DNA of 64,000 nucleotides, taken from the NCBI RefSeq assembly GCF_000314735.2, contig NZ_KB375270.1:62001-126000 (forward strand). Reading direction: 5' to 3'. Of this stretch, positions 53,612 to 61,840 are shown one piece after another. The stretch comes from Afipia felis ATCC 53690. Its GTDB lineage: Bacteria; Pseudomonadota; Alphaproteobacteria; Rhizobiales; Xanthobacteraceae. The stretch's first letter is position 1; each line of letters opens with the position of its first letter. Made by a program: the position numbers and the translations under genes. The notes beneath the pieces are model-generated. The model made no database searches and was not told where the DNA came from. It was given only the letters and a program-made list of their open reading frames with translations.

Positions 53612-53755
53612 ATCGTCATCGCCCTTGGGAGTGGTGCGGATGTAAGATAGATGCTGCCTATCGCCTCCCGCAGAAGGGTGGCCGGCATCAATTCCAGTTT
53701 CATCTCAAAAGTGTTGTGATGTCCGCGTCGCGGGATCACGAAGAAGGATTCATCC

Positions 53756-54961
53756 GTGTCGTCGCGTAGCTACGCCAGATATGCCATCGTCCTGGGCCTG
53801 TTGTCGGCTGTCGGTCCGTTCGCGATCGACATGTATCTGCCGGCGCTGCCCTCGATCGCGGGTGATCTCAAGGCGACCACTGCGGCGACGCAGATGACGC
53901 TGATGGCGTTCTTCATGGCGTTCGGCGTGTGTCAGCTCATTTACGGACCGCTGTCGGATGTGGTCGGCCGCAAGCCGCCGCTCTACGCCGGGTTGGCGCT
54001 ATTTATTGTGGGCTCGATCGGCTGCGCGCTTGCGCCCACTGTCGAATGGCTGATTGCGGCGCGGGTAGTGCAGGGTATCGGCGCGGCAGCGGGTATGGTC
54101 ATCCCGCGCGCGATCATCCGCGATCTGCACACCGGCAATGAGGCGACGCGGCTAATGTCCCTGATGATGCTGGTGTTCAGCGTGTCGCCCATTCTCGCGC
54201 CGGTGACGGGCAGCGCACTGATCGTGCCGTTCGGCTGGCGAGCGGTGTTCGTCGCGGTCACGATCGCGGCGGTGTTGGCCTGTGCCCTGATATTCGCTTT
54301 CCTGCCAGAGACGCGGCTGCATCATCAGCGGCTGGAGGCGAACGTCCGCAGTGTGCTGCGCGGCTTCGGCCACTTGCTGGCCGACTCGCGTTTTCTCGGC
54401 CTGACCTTCATCGGAGGGTTTGGCATGGCGAGCTTCTTTGCGTTTCTCGCGAGTTCCTCATTCATCTATATCGGTCACTATGGGCTGACGCCGACGCAGT
54501 ACAGTTTCGGTTTCTCCATCAATGCCTTTGGTTTTATCGGTGCTTCGCAGTTCGCCGCCACGCTTGGCAAGCGGTTCGGCCTTTCACGCGTGGTGATGAT
54601 GGCGGCCGGAATCTACACGGCATTCGCGCTCTTGCTTCTCGGCGTGACGCTCGCCGGGGTGGATAGCCTCGCGGTGCTGGTTGCATTGCTGTTTCTGGGT
54701 TTTGCATTCCTCGGCCTCGTCATTCCGACCACGATGGTGCTGACGCTTGAGGAGCACGGTCCGATCGCCGGCATCGCCTCGTCGCTCGCGGGGACGCTGC
54801 AGATGGTAGCGGGCGGTGCGGTGATCGCGCTGGCGAGCCTGTTCTTCGACGGGCATCCCCTGCCGATGGTGGCGATCATCGCCGCCTGCGCCTGCTGCGC
54901 CTTGTGTCTCAGCTTCCTGACGCTGCGGCATGACGCGTTTGCGCCGCAGCCTGCGGAATAG
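53756..54961 (+). CDS. Bcr/CflA-family drug efflux transporter
   Basis: This 401-residue inner-membrane protein has twelve hydrophobic segments of the major facilitator superfamily. Motif A (GPLSDVVGRKPPLYAG) lies between segments 2 and 3 and the 12-TMS antiporter motif is around MVIPRAIIRDLHTGNEATR, typical of the Bcr/CflA group that exports bicyclomycin, chloramphenicol or sulfonamide-like drugs with protons. It starts with GTG at 53756 after GAAGGA. It follows the ArsR operon by 144 bases and may be separate. Confidence 0.92.
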   Translation: MSSRSYARYAIVLGLLSAVGPFAIDMYLPALPSIAGDLKATTAATQMTLMAFFMAFGVCQLIYGPLSDVVGRKPPLYAGLALFIVGSIGCALAPTVEWLIAARVVQGIGAAAGMVIPRAIIRDLHTGNEATRLMSLMMLVFSVSPILAPVTGSALIVPFGWRAVFVAVTIAAVLACALIFAFLPETRLHHQRLEANVRSVLRGFGHLLADSRFLGLTFIGGFGMASFFAFLASSSFIYIGHYGLTPTQYSFGFSINAFGFIGASQFAATLGKRFGLSRVVMMAAGIYTAFALLLLGVTLAGVDSLAVLVALLFLGFAFLGLVIPTTMVLTLEEHGPIAGIASSLAGTLQMVAGGAVIALASLFFDGHPLPMVAIIAACACCALCLSFLTLRHDAFAPQPAE

Positions 54962-54963
54962 GC

Positions 54964-55043
54964 CCACCGGAACCGGTGGACAGCCCCAATAAATGGGGGA
55001 CGGTCGCACCAATGTCATGTGGAATCCCCCGAAAGGCATGACA
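54964..55043 (+). promoter_or_regulatory. Structured region before SET gene
   Basis: Three inverted repeats lie in a row: CCACCGG/CCGGTGG at 54964-54979, CCCC/GGGG arms around 54984-54998 and TGTCATG/CATGACA at 55013-55043. The first two can be the terminator of the transporter gene although no T-run follows; the third may be an operator or leader structure of the SET gene. Confidence 0.45.
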
Positions 55044-55093
55044 TGCTGCAGGAATCGCTCTACTAAGCGGCGTACTCTATCCTGTGGTTGGTC

Positions 55094-55801
55094 ATGCCTG
55101 TCATCTCGTCGAATAAGCCTTACCGGATCGGACGCTCCAAGACCGGTCTCGGTCTGTTTGCCACCAAGCCGATCAAGAAGGGCACCCAGATCATCCGCTA
55201 TTTCGGCCCCATGCTGGATTGCCGGAAGAAGAAGGACGACGAGGTCGAGAACAAGTACCTGTTCCAGATCAACAACCGCTGGACCATTGACGGGTCGGTC
55301 CGCAAGAACACCGCCCGCTACATCAATCATGCCTGCCGGCCGAATGCGGAATCCGACGTCAATTCCCGCAAGCGCACGGTGCATATCCGCGCCATCAAGA
55401 ACATCGCGCCGGGCGAGGAGATCAACTACGATTACGGCACCGAGTATTTCAAGGAATACCTCAAGCCGATCGGGTGCAAATGCGCGGCCTGCGAGAAGAA
55501 GCGGGCGAAGCAGCGTGCCGAGGCTCGCGCCGAAAAGGCGAAGGAAAAGCTGAAGACGCAGAAGAAGGCGGCTAAAAAGTCTGCGAAGGCCAAGGCTGCG
55601 AAAGGCAAGTCATCCAAAGCCAAAGCGTCCAAGACCAAGTCGCTCAAGGTTTCCGGCACCAAGACAACTCGCTCCTCAAGCCGCAGAACGGCGGAATACG
55701 CGCGTGCTGCCAGCAGCGGTGCGCGGCCCGGTCCGCAGGCGGAAGGCACCGTGCGGGCCTCTCGTGGCACGTCGCTCCGGAGCGGCAGCGCTCGCGCCTG
55801 A
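55094..55801 (+). CDS. SET-domain protein with Lys/Ala-rich tail
   Basis: This 235-residue protein has a complete SET domain at residues 8-120: GLGLFATKPIKKG, the cofactor motif NHACRPNAE (residues 78-86) and the catalytic GEEINYDYG (107-115). A post-SET-like C-x-C-x2-C cluster follows at residues 128-133. SET domains transfer methyl groups from S-adenosylmethionine to lysines. The rest is a histone H1-like tail rich in Lys, Ala and Ser. The substrate is unknown; DNA-binding proteins or its own tail are possible. The ATG at 55094 follows an in-frame TTG at 55088. Confidence 0.87.
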   Translation: MPVISSNKPYRIGRSKTGLGLFATKPIKKGTQIIRYFGPMLDCRKKKDDEVENKYLFQINNRWTIDGSVRKNTARYINHACRPNAESDVNSRKRTVHIRAIKNIAPGEEINYDYGTEYFKEYLKPIGCKCAACEKKRAKQRAEARAEKAKEKLKTQKKAAKKSAKAKAAKGKSSKAKASKTKSLKVSGTKTTRSSSRRTAEYARAASSGARPGPQAEGTVRASRGTSLRSGSARA

Positions 55802-55818
55802 GGCGGTTGTTTATTCCT

Positions 55819-55855
55819 CTCTCGCGCTTATCTCGGGGACATTCCGGCGCGAGAG
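55819..55855 (+). promoter_or_regulatory. Inverted repeat covering ribosome-binding site of FrnE-like gene
   Basis: CTCTCGCGC and GCGCGAGAG form a 9-bp stem with a 19-base loop. The right arm contains GAGAG, the likely ribosome-binding site 7 bases before the next ATG, so the hairpin could block translation or end the SET transcript. Confidence 0.5.
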
Positions 55856-55861
55856 ATTGTC

Positions 55862-56521
55862 ATGAATTCATCCCGTCCGCTTCAGATCGACGTCGTCTCC
55901 GATGTCGTCTGCCCATGGTGCTACATTGGCAAACATCGTCTCGAACGCGCGCTGGCGCTCGCGCATGACGTTCCTGTCGAGGTGAGCTGGCGGCCGTTTT
56001 TCCTTAACCCGTGGGTGCCGCGCGAAGGCATGTCGCGTGAGGATTATCTCGTCACGAAATTCGGATCGGTCGAGGCCTACAAGAGCATTGCCAGCCGCAT
56101 CAAGGAAGCGGCAGCGGCAGAAGGACTGCAGTACAACCCGGAGAGTGTGCAGCGTCAGCCCAATACGATCGACTGCCATCGTCTAATTCATTGGGCGGCT
56201 GCGTCTGGCGCTGCGGCAGCCATGAAGCAGAAGCTGATGGAGCTTTATTTCCGCGACGGCGGTGATCTGACGAAACAGGACGTGCTGGTGCAGGCTGCGG
56301 CCGACGTCGGACTCGATGCGGACGAGATGCGGCGCCGTCTTGGCACTGATAAGGATGTCGATCTGGTCTCGGCGCAAGCTGCCGAGGCGGCGAGCAAGGG
56401 GATCAGTGGTGTGCCGACCTATATTTTTGCAAGCCGGTATGCTGTTTCCGGAGCGCAGCCGCCCGAGCAACTGGCGGACGCGATCCGCCAGGTCTCGATG
56501 GAGATGAGCGGTTCGGTCTGA
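55862..56521 (+). CDS. DsbA-family (FrnE-like) thiol oxidoreductase
   Basis: This 219-residue cytoplasmic protein has the thioredoxin-fold opening DVVSDVVCPWCYIGKHRLER with an active-site Cys-Pro-Trp-Cys at residues 17-20, a helical insertion and the C-terminal GVPTYIFASRYAVSGAQPPE with the cis-Pro loop. It resembles FrnE and 2-hydroxychromene isomerase-like proteins; FrnE is a cytoplasmic disulfide isomerase of oxidative-stress resistance. It has no signal peptide. The leader contains a hairpin. Confidence 0.9.
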   Translation: MNSSRPLQIDVVSDVVCPWCYIGKHRLERALALAHDVPVEVSWRPFFLNPWVPREGMSREDYLVTKFGSVEAYKSIASRIKEAAAAEGLQYNPESVQRQPNTIDCHRLIHWAAASGAAAAMKQKLMELYFRDGGDLTKQDVLVQAAADVGLDADEMRRRLGTDKDVDLVSAQAAEAASKGISGVPTYIFASRYAVSGAQPPEQLADAIRQVSMEMSGSV

Positions 56522-56526
56522 ATCGC

Positions 56527-57468
56527 TCAGGTCTTTAGATAATAGTTCGCATTCTTTCCAAGCGCGATGCGACGTAGTACACGGCGCATCGTTTCGGATT
56601 TGCGCAACGGCTCGACGATGCCGCGGCCGGTGCGGAACACCGCGAGCTTGACGGCATCCCAGCCCGGATTTTGACCGGGAGTTGATTGCGGCAGGCCCAG
56701 CCCGCGCAGCATCGAGTTGAAGACGTGAAGATCGTTGAGGCGGCGAACCTCGGCCGTCTTCCAGGTGATCGCCATCGAAATCGAGTATGAACCCGCCGTC
56801 TTCACCCAATGCGGCCACTGATAGGGCACGTAACAGCCGTCGCCGTCGACTAAATGATACTCCACGCCGCGTGGCTTGAAGTTGTCATTGTAGGGCAGGT
56901 TGCGGTGCTTGGTGGTCGAATATTCGACCTGCGCGTTATCGGCGATGCTGCCATCGCGGTTGTCGAAGATGGCGAAGGTTTTCTCCCCGTGGATATGCAC
57001 GAAGAAATTGTCCTCGGCATCCATATGGAACGGCGTGGTGGAGTTTGGCGAGGAGACGAAGAGGAAGCCTTCGATCTGCGAGAAGCCGGCCTCGGCGAGG
57101 CTGTTGAAGCCGCGGGCACGAGCGACCGAGAGCAGGGTGTCTTCCAATAGCACACGATACTCCGGTGACTTCTCGATCCGCTTGAGCACCATCCAGGCAC
57201 CGGCCGTCTCGATGCGATTGACGATCTCGACCGGGTTAAGATCGACCGAGGCAACTTTGTCCGGATCTTGGCTGATGTTCGCCGCGCCGGAGTTGTATTC
57301 GATCAGATCACGCGGCAGATCCGAGGCGAGCTTTGCGATGCGCTGCAGCGTTAGCAGTGGATGCCCGGCGAGCATATGGCGGATCGCGAAGGGCTTCAGC
57401 GGGAAATCGCGTGTCAGCGAATCGTTCGAGGCGGTGATGACGGGAGCGACATGGGACGCAGCGTTCAT
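56527..57468 (-). CDS. JmjC/cupin-like 2-oxoglutarate oxygenase-type protein
   Basis: This 313-residue protein has a cupin-like double-stranded beta helix with the HxD iron pair in TPFHMDAEDNFFVHIHG (His148, Asp150) and a distal His in WPHWVKT (His220), the facial triad of Fe(II)/2-oxoglutarate oxygenases of the JmjC type. Possible reactions are protein hydroxylation or demethylation; the substrate is unknown. The start at 57468 follows GGAGAAA and overlaps the end of the GNAT gene by four bases, so the two are coupled. Confidence 0.82.
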   Translation of the reverse strand: MNAASHVAPVITASNDSLTRDFPLKPFAIRHMLAGHPLLTLQRIAKLASDLPRDLIEYNSGAANISQDPDKVASVDLNPVEIVNRIETAGAWMVLKRIEKSPEYRVLLEDTLLSVARARGFNSLAEAGFSQIEGFLFVSSPNSTTPFHMDAEDNFFVHIHGEKTFAIFDNRDGSIADNAQVEYSTTKHRNLPYNDNFKPRGVEYHLVDGDGCYVPYQWPHWVKTAGSYSISMAITWKTAEVRRLNDLHVFNSMLRGLGLPQSTPGQNPGWDAVKLAVFRTGRGIVEPLRKSETMRRVLRRIALGKNANYYLKT

Positions 57469-58682
57469 GAGCGTTTCTCCTTTATTCGTCGAATGAGGTG
57501 GACGGCCTTGCGCGCAGGAACCATCGCGGCGCGGCGTAGCGCCAGCGCCCTGCGGATGAAAGGCACGGATGGATCGTTGCGCCGGAACGGGATCAGGATG
57601 TCGCCCACAGCTAGGCGGGCGCGCCAGATCGGATCGATCATGGAGTGATTGGCGTCGGCGGTGGAATCGACCGAGGCAATCGTCGGATCGGCGCACATCT
57701 GGCGCGTCAGCTCGAGTGTCATCTGCACGCCCGGCGAATATCTGGCGAAACGTTCGTCGACGCCGAGCTTGAAGTAGATCGCGCGGTCGAGGTGACGCAG
57801 AACGACAGCCGCCGCTACCGGTGTATCGCCGGCGTGAAGCGAAATCACTTGGCCATGCCCGCGTGCCGCCATGTCGCGTACAGCGCGGCGGATGAAAGCG
57901 AGATGGCCTTCATTCTGAAGGAGCGCGGTGCCGCGCTTGCCCTTCCAGCCGCTGGCTTCGAGCTTGAGAAAAATCTCCAGCGCCGGGATGACGTCGTCAG
58001 GTGTCGAGGCCACGCGATAGATGACCTCACCGGAATCGCCAAGCCGGTTGCGCTGGCGCCGCAGTTCTTTCAGCTTCTTGGTGCCGAGCGCTTCGTGCAG
58101 CAGTTCGTCGGCATCACGCGTGGCGTCGAGCAGCGCACGGTTGTGCGTCTTCAGAACGATCGGGTGGAGGTTGCTCCATGCGAGCACGCGGGTGAAGGCC
58201 TGCATCACGGCGCCGTTGAGTGGCGTATCGCGCAGGATTAGCGCGCGGGCGCCGCCGTCGCGGGCCTGACGGATCAATCCGCTGACGGCTTCATCGGCCC
58301 GGTCGCGGTCAATCAGAATGGTGCCGAGCGGAGGAAAGGAATCGGCCGTCACATAGGCGGGCAGCGGCAACTGGTAGGCGCGAAGTGCGGAGATCGTCGG
58401 CATCAAGCCGATCAGTTCGCCGTTGTCTGCGTAGCAACTCAATGCTTCGGCATTGGTGCGTCCCGGGGAAAAGGCGCTCACCGCCAGTTCCCATTCGGGC
58501 AGGTAGCAGGCGTTCGGTTCGGCTGCGCGCTCGACGAGAGCCTGCCACGCGGCAAGGGGAATGTCGCTCAGGGGAATGGCGCTAGCATTTTGCCGGGACA
58601 GCGCGGGTGGACGTGCAGGGACGTTCGCCGAATCCGGCGAGCGGGCCTGGCCTGCAACAGAGGCATGCACGGTATCAGTCAC
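57465..58682 (-). CDS. GNAT-superfamily acetyltransferase (BioF2/FemAB-like)
   Basis: This 405-residue protein has a long N-terminal part and a C-terminal acetyltransferase-type region around residues 170-340: TKKLKELRRQRNRLGDSGEV, then GTALLQNEGHLAFIRRAVRD and ARYSPGVQMTLELTRQM. The pattern is that of the BioF2-like (Acetyltransf_6) or FemAB-like proteins, which aminoacylate or acylate cell-surface molecules. The substrate is not known. It is upstream of and coupled to the JmjC-like gene. Confidence 0.82.
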   Translation of the reverse strand: MTDTVHASVAGQARSPDSANVPARPPALSRQNASAIPLSDIPLAAWQALVERAAEPNACYLPEWELAVSAFSPGRTNAEALSCYADNGELIGLMPTISALRAYQLPLPAYVTADSFPPLGTILIDRDRADEAVSGLIRQARDGGARALILRDTPLNGAVMQAFTRVLAWSNLHPIVLKTHNRALLDATRDADELLHEALGTKKLKELRRQRNRLGDSGEVIYRVASTPDDVIPALEIFLKLEASGWKGKRGTALLQNEGHLAFIRRAVRDMAARGHGQVISLHAGDTPVAAAVVLRHLDRAIYFKLGVDERFARYSPGVQMTLELTRQMCADPTIASVDSTADANHSMIDPIWRARLAVGDILIPFRRNDPSVPFIRRALALRRAAMVPARKAVHLIRRIKEKRS

Positions 58683-58932
58683 GTCCGAAATCCCCGGCCG
58701 CCTCGCGCGGCAATACGGTGCGCGTGCGGTCTGCGGGACCCTAGCGGGGAGGTTTCAAGATAGGCTTGGGACGATGGTTGAAATTCGAACCATCGGTTTA
58801 GGTGGCCCTTAACCACGTGCGGGGCGGATTCAAGGAAGTGGCTGCGCTCCAAGGACTTGGCTCGGGGCCGAGATCGGCTTGGACCACTGCGGCCGCTTTT
58901 GCTATAAACGCTGCCAAATTGGAGAGTTGTCC

Positions 58933-59244
58933 ATGAAAAGACTGGGATATTTCGCGGCCTTCATGGCCGCGGTGGCGCTCGTTATCACGCCTGCTGCATC
59001 TGCGCTGGCTCAGGGCATGCCGATGCCGGGATTCCAACTCGGAGGCGGCAAGCAGATGTCGCCGGAGGAAAAGGCACGGCAGGACGCGCTTGAGAAGGCC
59101 GCGCGAGATGCGCAATCCAAGGTGCCGGATCAGAAAGCGAGCAACGACCCCTGGGCCAACGTGCGCTCATCCGAGACGCCCGCGCCGAAGGCGGGCCATA
59201 AAGCGAAAAGCGCCAAGAGTGCCGCGAAGACGGCAACTCATTAG
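58933..59244 (+). CDS. Small exported protein, unknown
   Basis: This 103-residue protein has a signal peptide (FAAFMAAVALVITPAASALA, cleavage at ALAQG). The mature part is Lys/Ala/Glu-rich with SPEEKARQDALEKAARDAQS, then PNDPWANVRS-like NDPWANVRSSE, and a basic Lys-rich end. No family is recognised. GGAGAG precedes the ATG. About 250 noncoding bases separate it from the divergent GNAT gene, with a near-CtrA sequence (TTAG-GTGGCCC-TTAA) at 58798-58812. Confidence 0.7.
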   Translation: MKRLGYFAAFMAAVALVITPAASALAQGMPMPGFQLGGGKQMSPEEKARQDALEKAARDAQSKVPDQKASNDPWANVRSSETPAPKAGHKAKSAKSAAKTATH

Positions 59245-59279
59245 CTGCAAGCTTTCTTTTTGATCTGCGTGATGCGGTG

Positions 59280-59471
59280 TCAGCGCCCGACTGGCGGACG
59301 CAGGTCTGTGGCGTTCAGCCAGCCTTCAATATGCGCCGACATTTCGATCAATTCCGCACGCTCCAGGATTTTGTCGCGATCGCGGCCTTCGGGAGCGGCA
59401 TCCGCTTCCGCGCGCGCTTGCGCCACCAGAGTCTTCCAGTTCAATGGAGCGATGGAGATATGGTCGTTCAT
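59280..59471 (-). CDS. Small hydrophilic protein, unknown
   Basis: This 63-residue protein is helical and acidic: LNWKTLVAQARAEADAAPEG followed by RDKILERAELIEMSAHIEGW and ending LRPPVGR. It is not recognised. The amino-acid use is that of a real protein and the ATG is well placed, with GGAGACGC upstream on the minus strand. A 6-5-6 inverted repeat at 59492-59508 lies just before it and may be its operator. Confidence 0.6.
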   Translation of the reverse strand: MNDHISIAPLNWKTLVAQARAEADAAPEGRDRDKILERAELIEMSAHIEGWLNATDLRPPVGR

Positions 59472-59769
59472 GCGAGCGTCTCCCCGTAGAACGTCTAACG
59501 ACTAGACGGGAGCTCAACGGTCTCTCGGTCACCGGCCATTGCCGTGGTGACCATCGAAGTATGAGCGTCGTGTTTTTAAAACGCGAGTCCTAAAAGCATC
59601 AGTCACGTAAAACAGAAGGAATCCGTTCTCACGATTTCGGCATAAGGCTGGGATTCCAGCCGTGACTCCTGCTTGCTGCGACAACAACGCACGGAGGCAC
59701 CGGAACCTTTAGCTTCGCTGTTTATTAATATGCTTGCACACGATTGTCTGGATTTGAGGCGCGAAGCCC
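59472..59769. other. Intergenic region with small palindrome
   Basis: About 300 bases separate the leftward small gene from the rightward Spy-like gene. CGTCTA-ACGAC-TAGACG at 59492-59508 is a perfect inverted repeat 20 bases before the leftward start. The rest shows no gene or clear promoter; GGAACC at 59710 has no matching -10 element. Confidence 0.5.
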
Positions 59770-61431
59770 ATGCGACATTTTTTTAAGATTGCTGTCGTCG
59801 CGTTTGCTTTCCTGGCGGCATTGTCGATTCAGTCCGATGCGCGTCCGCGTGGTGGTGGTGGCGGAGGCGGCGGCGTTCATATGGGTGGCGGCCGAGGCGG
59901 TGGCGCGCATTTTGGTGGCGGCCATTTTGGTGGTGGTCGCGCTTTCCACGGTGGGGGTGCACGCTTCGGCGGTGCGCATTTCGGAGGGGGCGGCCGTCAT
60001 TTCGGCGGCGCCCGTCAGTTTCATGGAGGGGGACGTCATGTCGGCGCGTCGCGCTCCTTCACCGGGCCGCGAGGCACCCGCAATGTCGGTCGTGCGGTCA
60101 ACCGGGGTCCCCGCAATGCTGCACGGGCAGCGTCCCGGCGTGCGGGAGTGGCTGCAACTGTAAACCGTGCGCGGGTAAATGCGCCGCGCGCCAATGCAGT
60201 GCGTCAGGGGCTGCGCTCGCGTTCAGTCAACGGGGCGCTCCGTAACCGGAATGCGCTGCGCAACCCCGCTGCGCGCACTGCGCTGGTCGCAGCCGCCGCG
60301 ACTGCCGGCTGGCATGGCTGGAATCACGGCCGTTACCATGGCTGGTGGCGCCATAACCACGGCGGTTATGGCTGGGTCGGACCGTTATTCTGGCCGTTCG
60401 CATATTACGATGTCTATGACTACGGCCTGTGGGGCTATGACTATGGCCCCGGCTTCTGGGACTACGGCTATGGCGACATCTATGCGGGGCTGTTCTCGCC
60501 CTATGGCTACGACTCGCTGAGCGGCTATCTGCCGTCAGGCCCGCGCGCTGCACCGGCAACGGGTGGCTCGCGCAGGCAGACGACCACCAGCCAGACGCCG
60601 CCGTCCGACGACGACCAATTGGCGCAGATGTGTGGTGCGGACAGTGGCGACATCGCCGGTCTGCCGATCGACAAGATCCAGCAGGCGATCAACCCGAACG
60701 ATGAGCAGCGCGCTGCGCTTGATGAACTCGGCAATGCGTCGGTGAAGGCCGCAGAGACCATCCGCGCCGCATGCCCGACCACGCTTCCGCTGACTGCGCC
60801 CGCGCGGCTCGCGGCGATGGAGCAACGGATCGAGGCGATGAAATCGGCGATCGGCATCATCCAGCCTCCGATGGAGAAGTTCTACAGCCTGCTCAATGAC
60901 GAGCAGAAGGCGAAGCTGATTGCGATCTCGCCGCGCGAAAAGCAGGCGGACAACAAGCAAACGGCTTCGACCGAAGGAACCTGCGGTATCACTTCGATCT
61001 CGGACGCCGTGGCCTGGCCGACCGACGAGATCAACAAGCGATTGCAGCCCAGTGACGCTCAAAAAGTGAAACTGATGGCGCTTCAGGATGCGACCTTCAA
61101 GGCTGCGGATTCGCTGAAAGCGACCTGTCGCCCGTCCACGGCGTTGACGCCGCCAGCGCGGCTGGCTGCAGCGAGCGAGCGGCTCGATGCGTTGCTCGGC
61201 GCGGTGAAATCGGTTCATGCCGCGTTGAACGACTTCTATGGCACGCTGAGCGATGAGCAAAAGGCGCAGTTCGAGGCGATCGGCCCCGACCGCTCGGGTC
61301 AGCAGCAGGCCAGCAACGATGATGACGCGGACCAGCCCGCCAAGCGCACGACGCGCCGGTCCCGCCACCATAGCCACGGCATCCACGGCGTGGACAGCGT
61401 GTTGAGGCACATCATCACCATCGCGCGTTAA
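59770..61431 (+). CDS. Exported Gly/His-rich protein with two Spy/LTXXQ-like repeats
   Basis: This 553-residue protein starts with a signal peptide (FFKIAVVAFAFLAALSIQSD), then a Gly/His/Phe-rich low-complexity region with repeated HFGGG-type units (residues 27-100), an Arg/Asn-rich basic part, a Tyr/Gly/Trp-rich part (GHYRYHGWW-like, 170-250) and two related helical domains (about 275-390 and 400-515). Each domain has a core of the form LDELGNASVKAAETIRAACP or ALQDATFKAADSLKATCRP, then APARLAAMEQR and LNDEQKAKL or LSDEQKAQF, which matches Spy/CpxP LTXXQ motifs. It is predicted periplasmic; a chaperone or metal-binding role is inferred. Confidence 0.8.
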   Translation: MRHFFKIAVVAFAFLAALSIQSDARPRGGGGGGGGVHMGGGRGGGAHFGGGHFGGGRAFHGGGARFGGAHFGGGGRHFGGARQFHGGGRHVGASRSFTGPRGTRNVGRAVNRGPRNAARAASRRAGVAATVNRARVNAPRANAVRQGLRSRSVNGALRNRNALRNPAARTALVAAAATAGWHGWNHGRYHGWWRHNHGGYGWVGPLFWPFAYYDVYDYGLWGYDYGPGFWDYGYGDIYAGLFSPYGYDSLSGYLPSGPRAAPATGGSRRQTTTSQTPPSDDDQLAQMCGADSGDIAGLPIDKIQQAINPNDEQRAALDELGNASVKAAETIRAACPTTLPLTAPARLAAMEQRIEAMKSAIGIIQPPMEKFYSLLNDEQKAKLIAISPREKQADNKQTASTEGTCGITSISDAVAWPTDEINKRLQPSDAQKVKLMALQDATFKAADSLKATCRPSTALTPPARLAAASERLDALLGAVKSVHAALNDFYGTLSDEQKAQFEAIGPDRSGQQQASNDDDADQPAKRTTRRSRHHSHGIHGVDSVLRHIITIAR

Positions 61432-61492
61432 GCGCGGTGGTGATAGGCTAGGAAGCGTTTCGAAGCAGGATCGTATCCAGTGGAGGAAGCTT

Positions 61493-61654
61493 ATGCATCT
61501 TCACTTCAAGGGCGGTTTTGACGAGGTCGATCTGCAGCTTCTAGCCATTGTTGCGATCATGATCGCGCTTGGATGCGGAATCTATCTATTCGGGAATATG
61601 TATGAAGCGGGAGAGCAGGCCGGGCGTGTGGCCCGTGCGCTGCCGTCGTTTTAA
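61493..61654 (+). CDS. Small single-pass membrane protein, unknown
   Basis: This 53-residue frame starts with ATG 8 bases after GGAGGAAG, a strong ribosome-binding site. The peptide has a polar start (MHLHFKGGFDEVD), one membrane segment (LLAIVAIMIALGCGIYLFGN) and a short polar end (ARALPSF). It is not recognised. The good start signal and the membrane segment make it a probable real gene. It stands 61 bases after the Spy-like gene in the same direction. Confidence 0.55.
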   Translation: MHLHFKGGFDEVDLQLLAIVAIMIALGCGIYLFGNMYEAGEQAGRVARALPSF

Positions 61655-61840
61655 GGGCGGTCAGGCCTGCATGGCGCTTTATATCGGATAGCCATTATAT
61701 CGCAGCGTGTTCTGGGCAGCGGAATCCGGTCCTTTGGTGGGCTCACTTCGGTGCGCGACAGGCATTTTCTTCGCCTGATCCGGTAAAATTGTGCTGTTTC
61801 ATTTACCGGGCCTTGAGGGTTGGCCGTTACGGTGCCTCCC

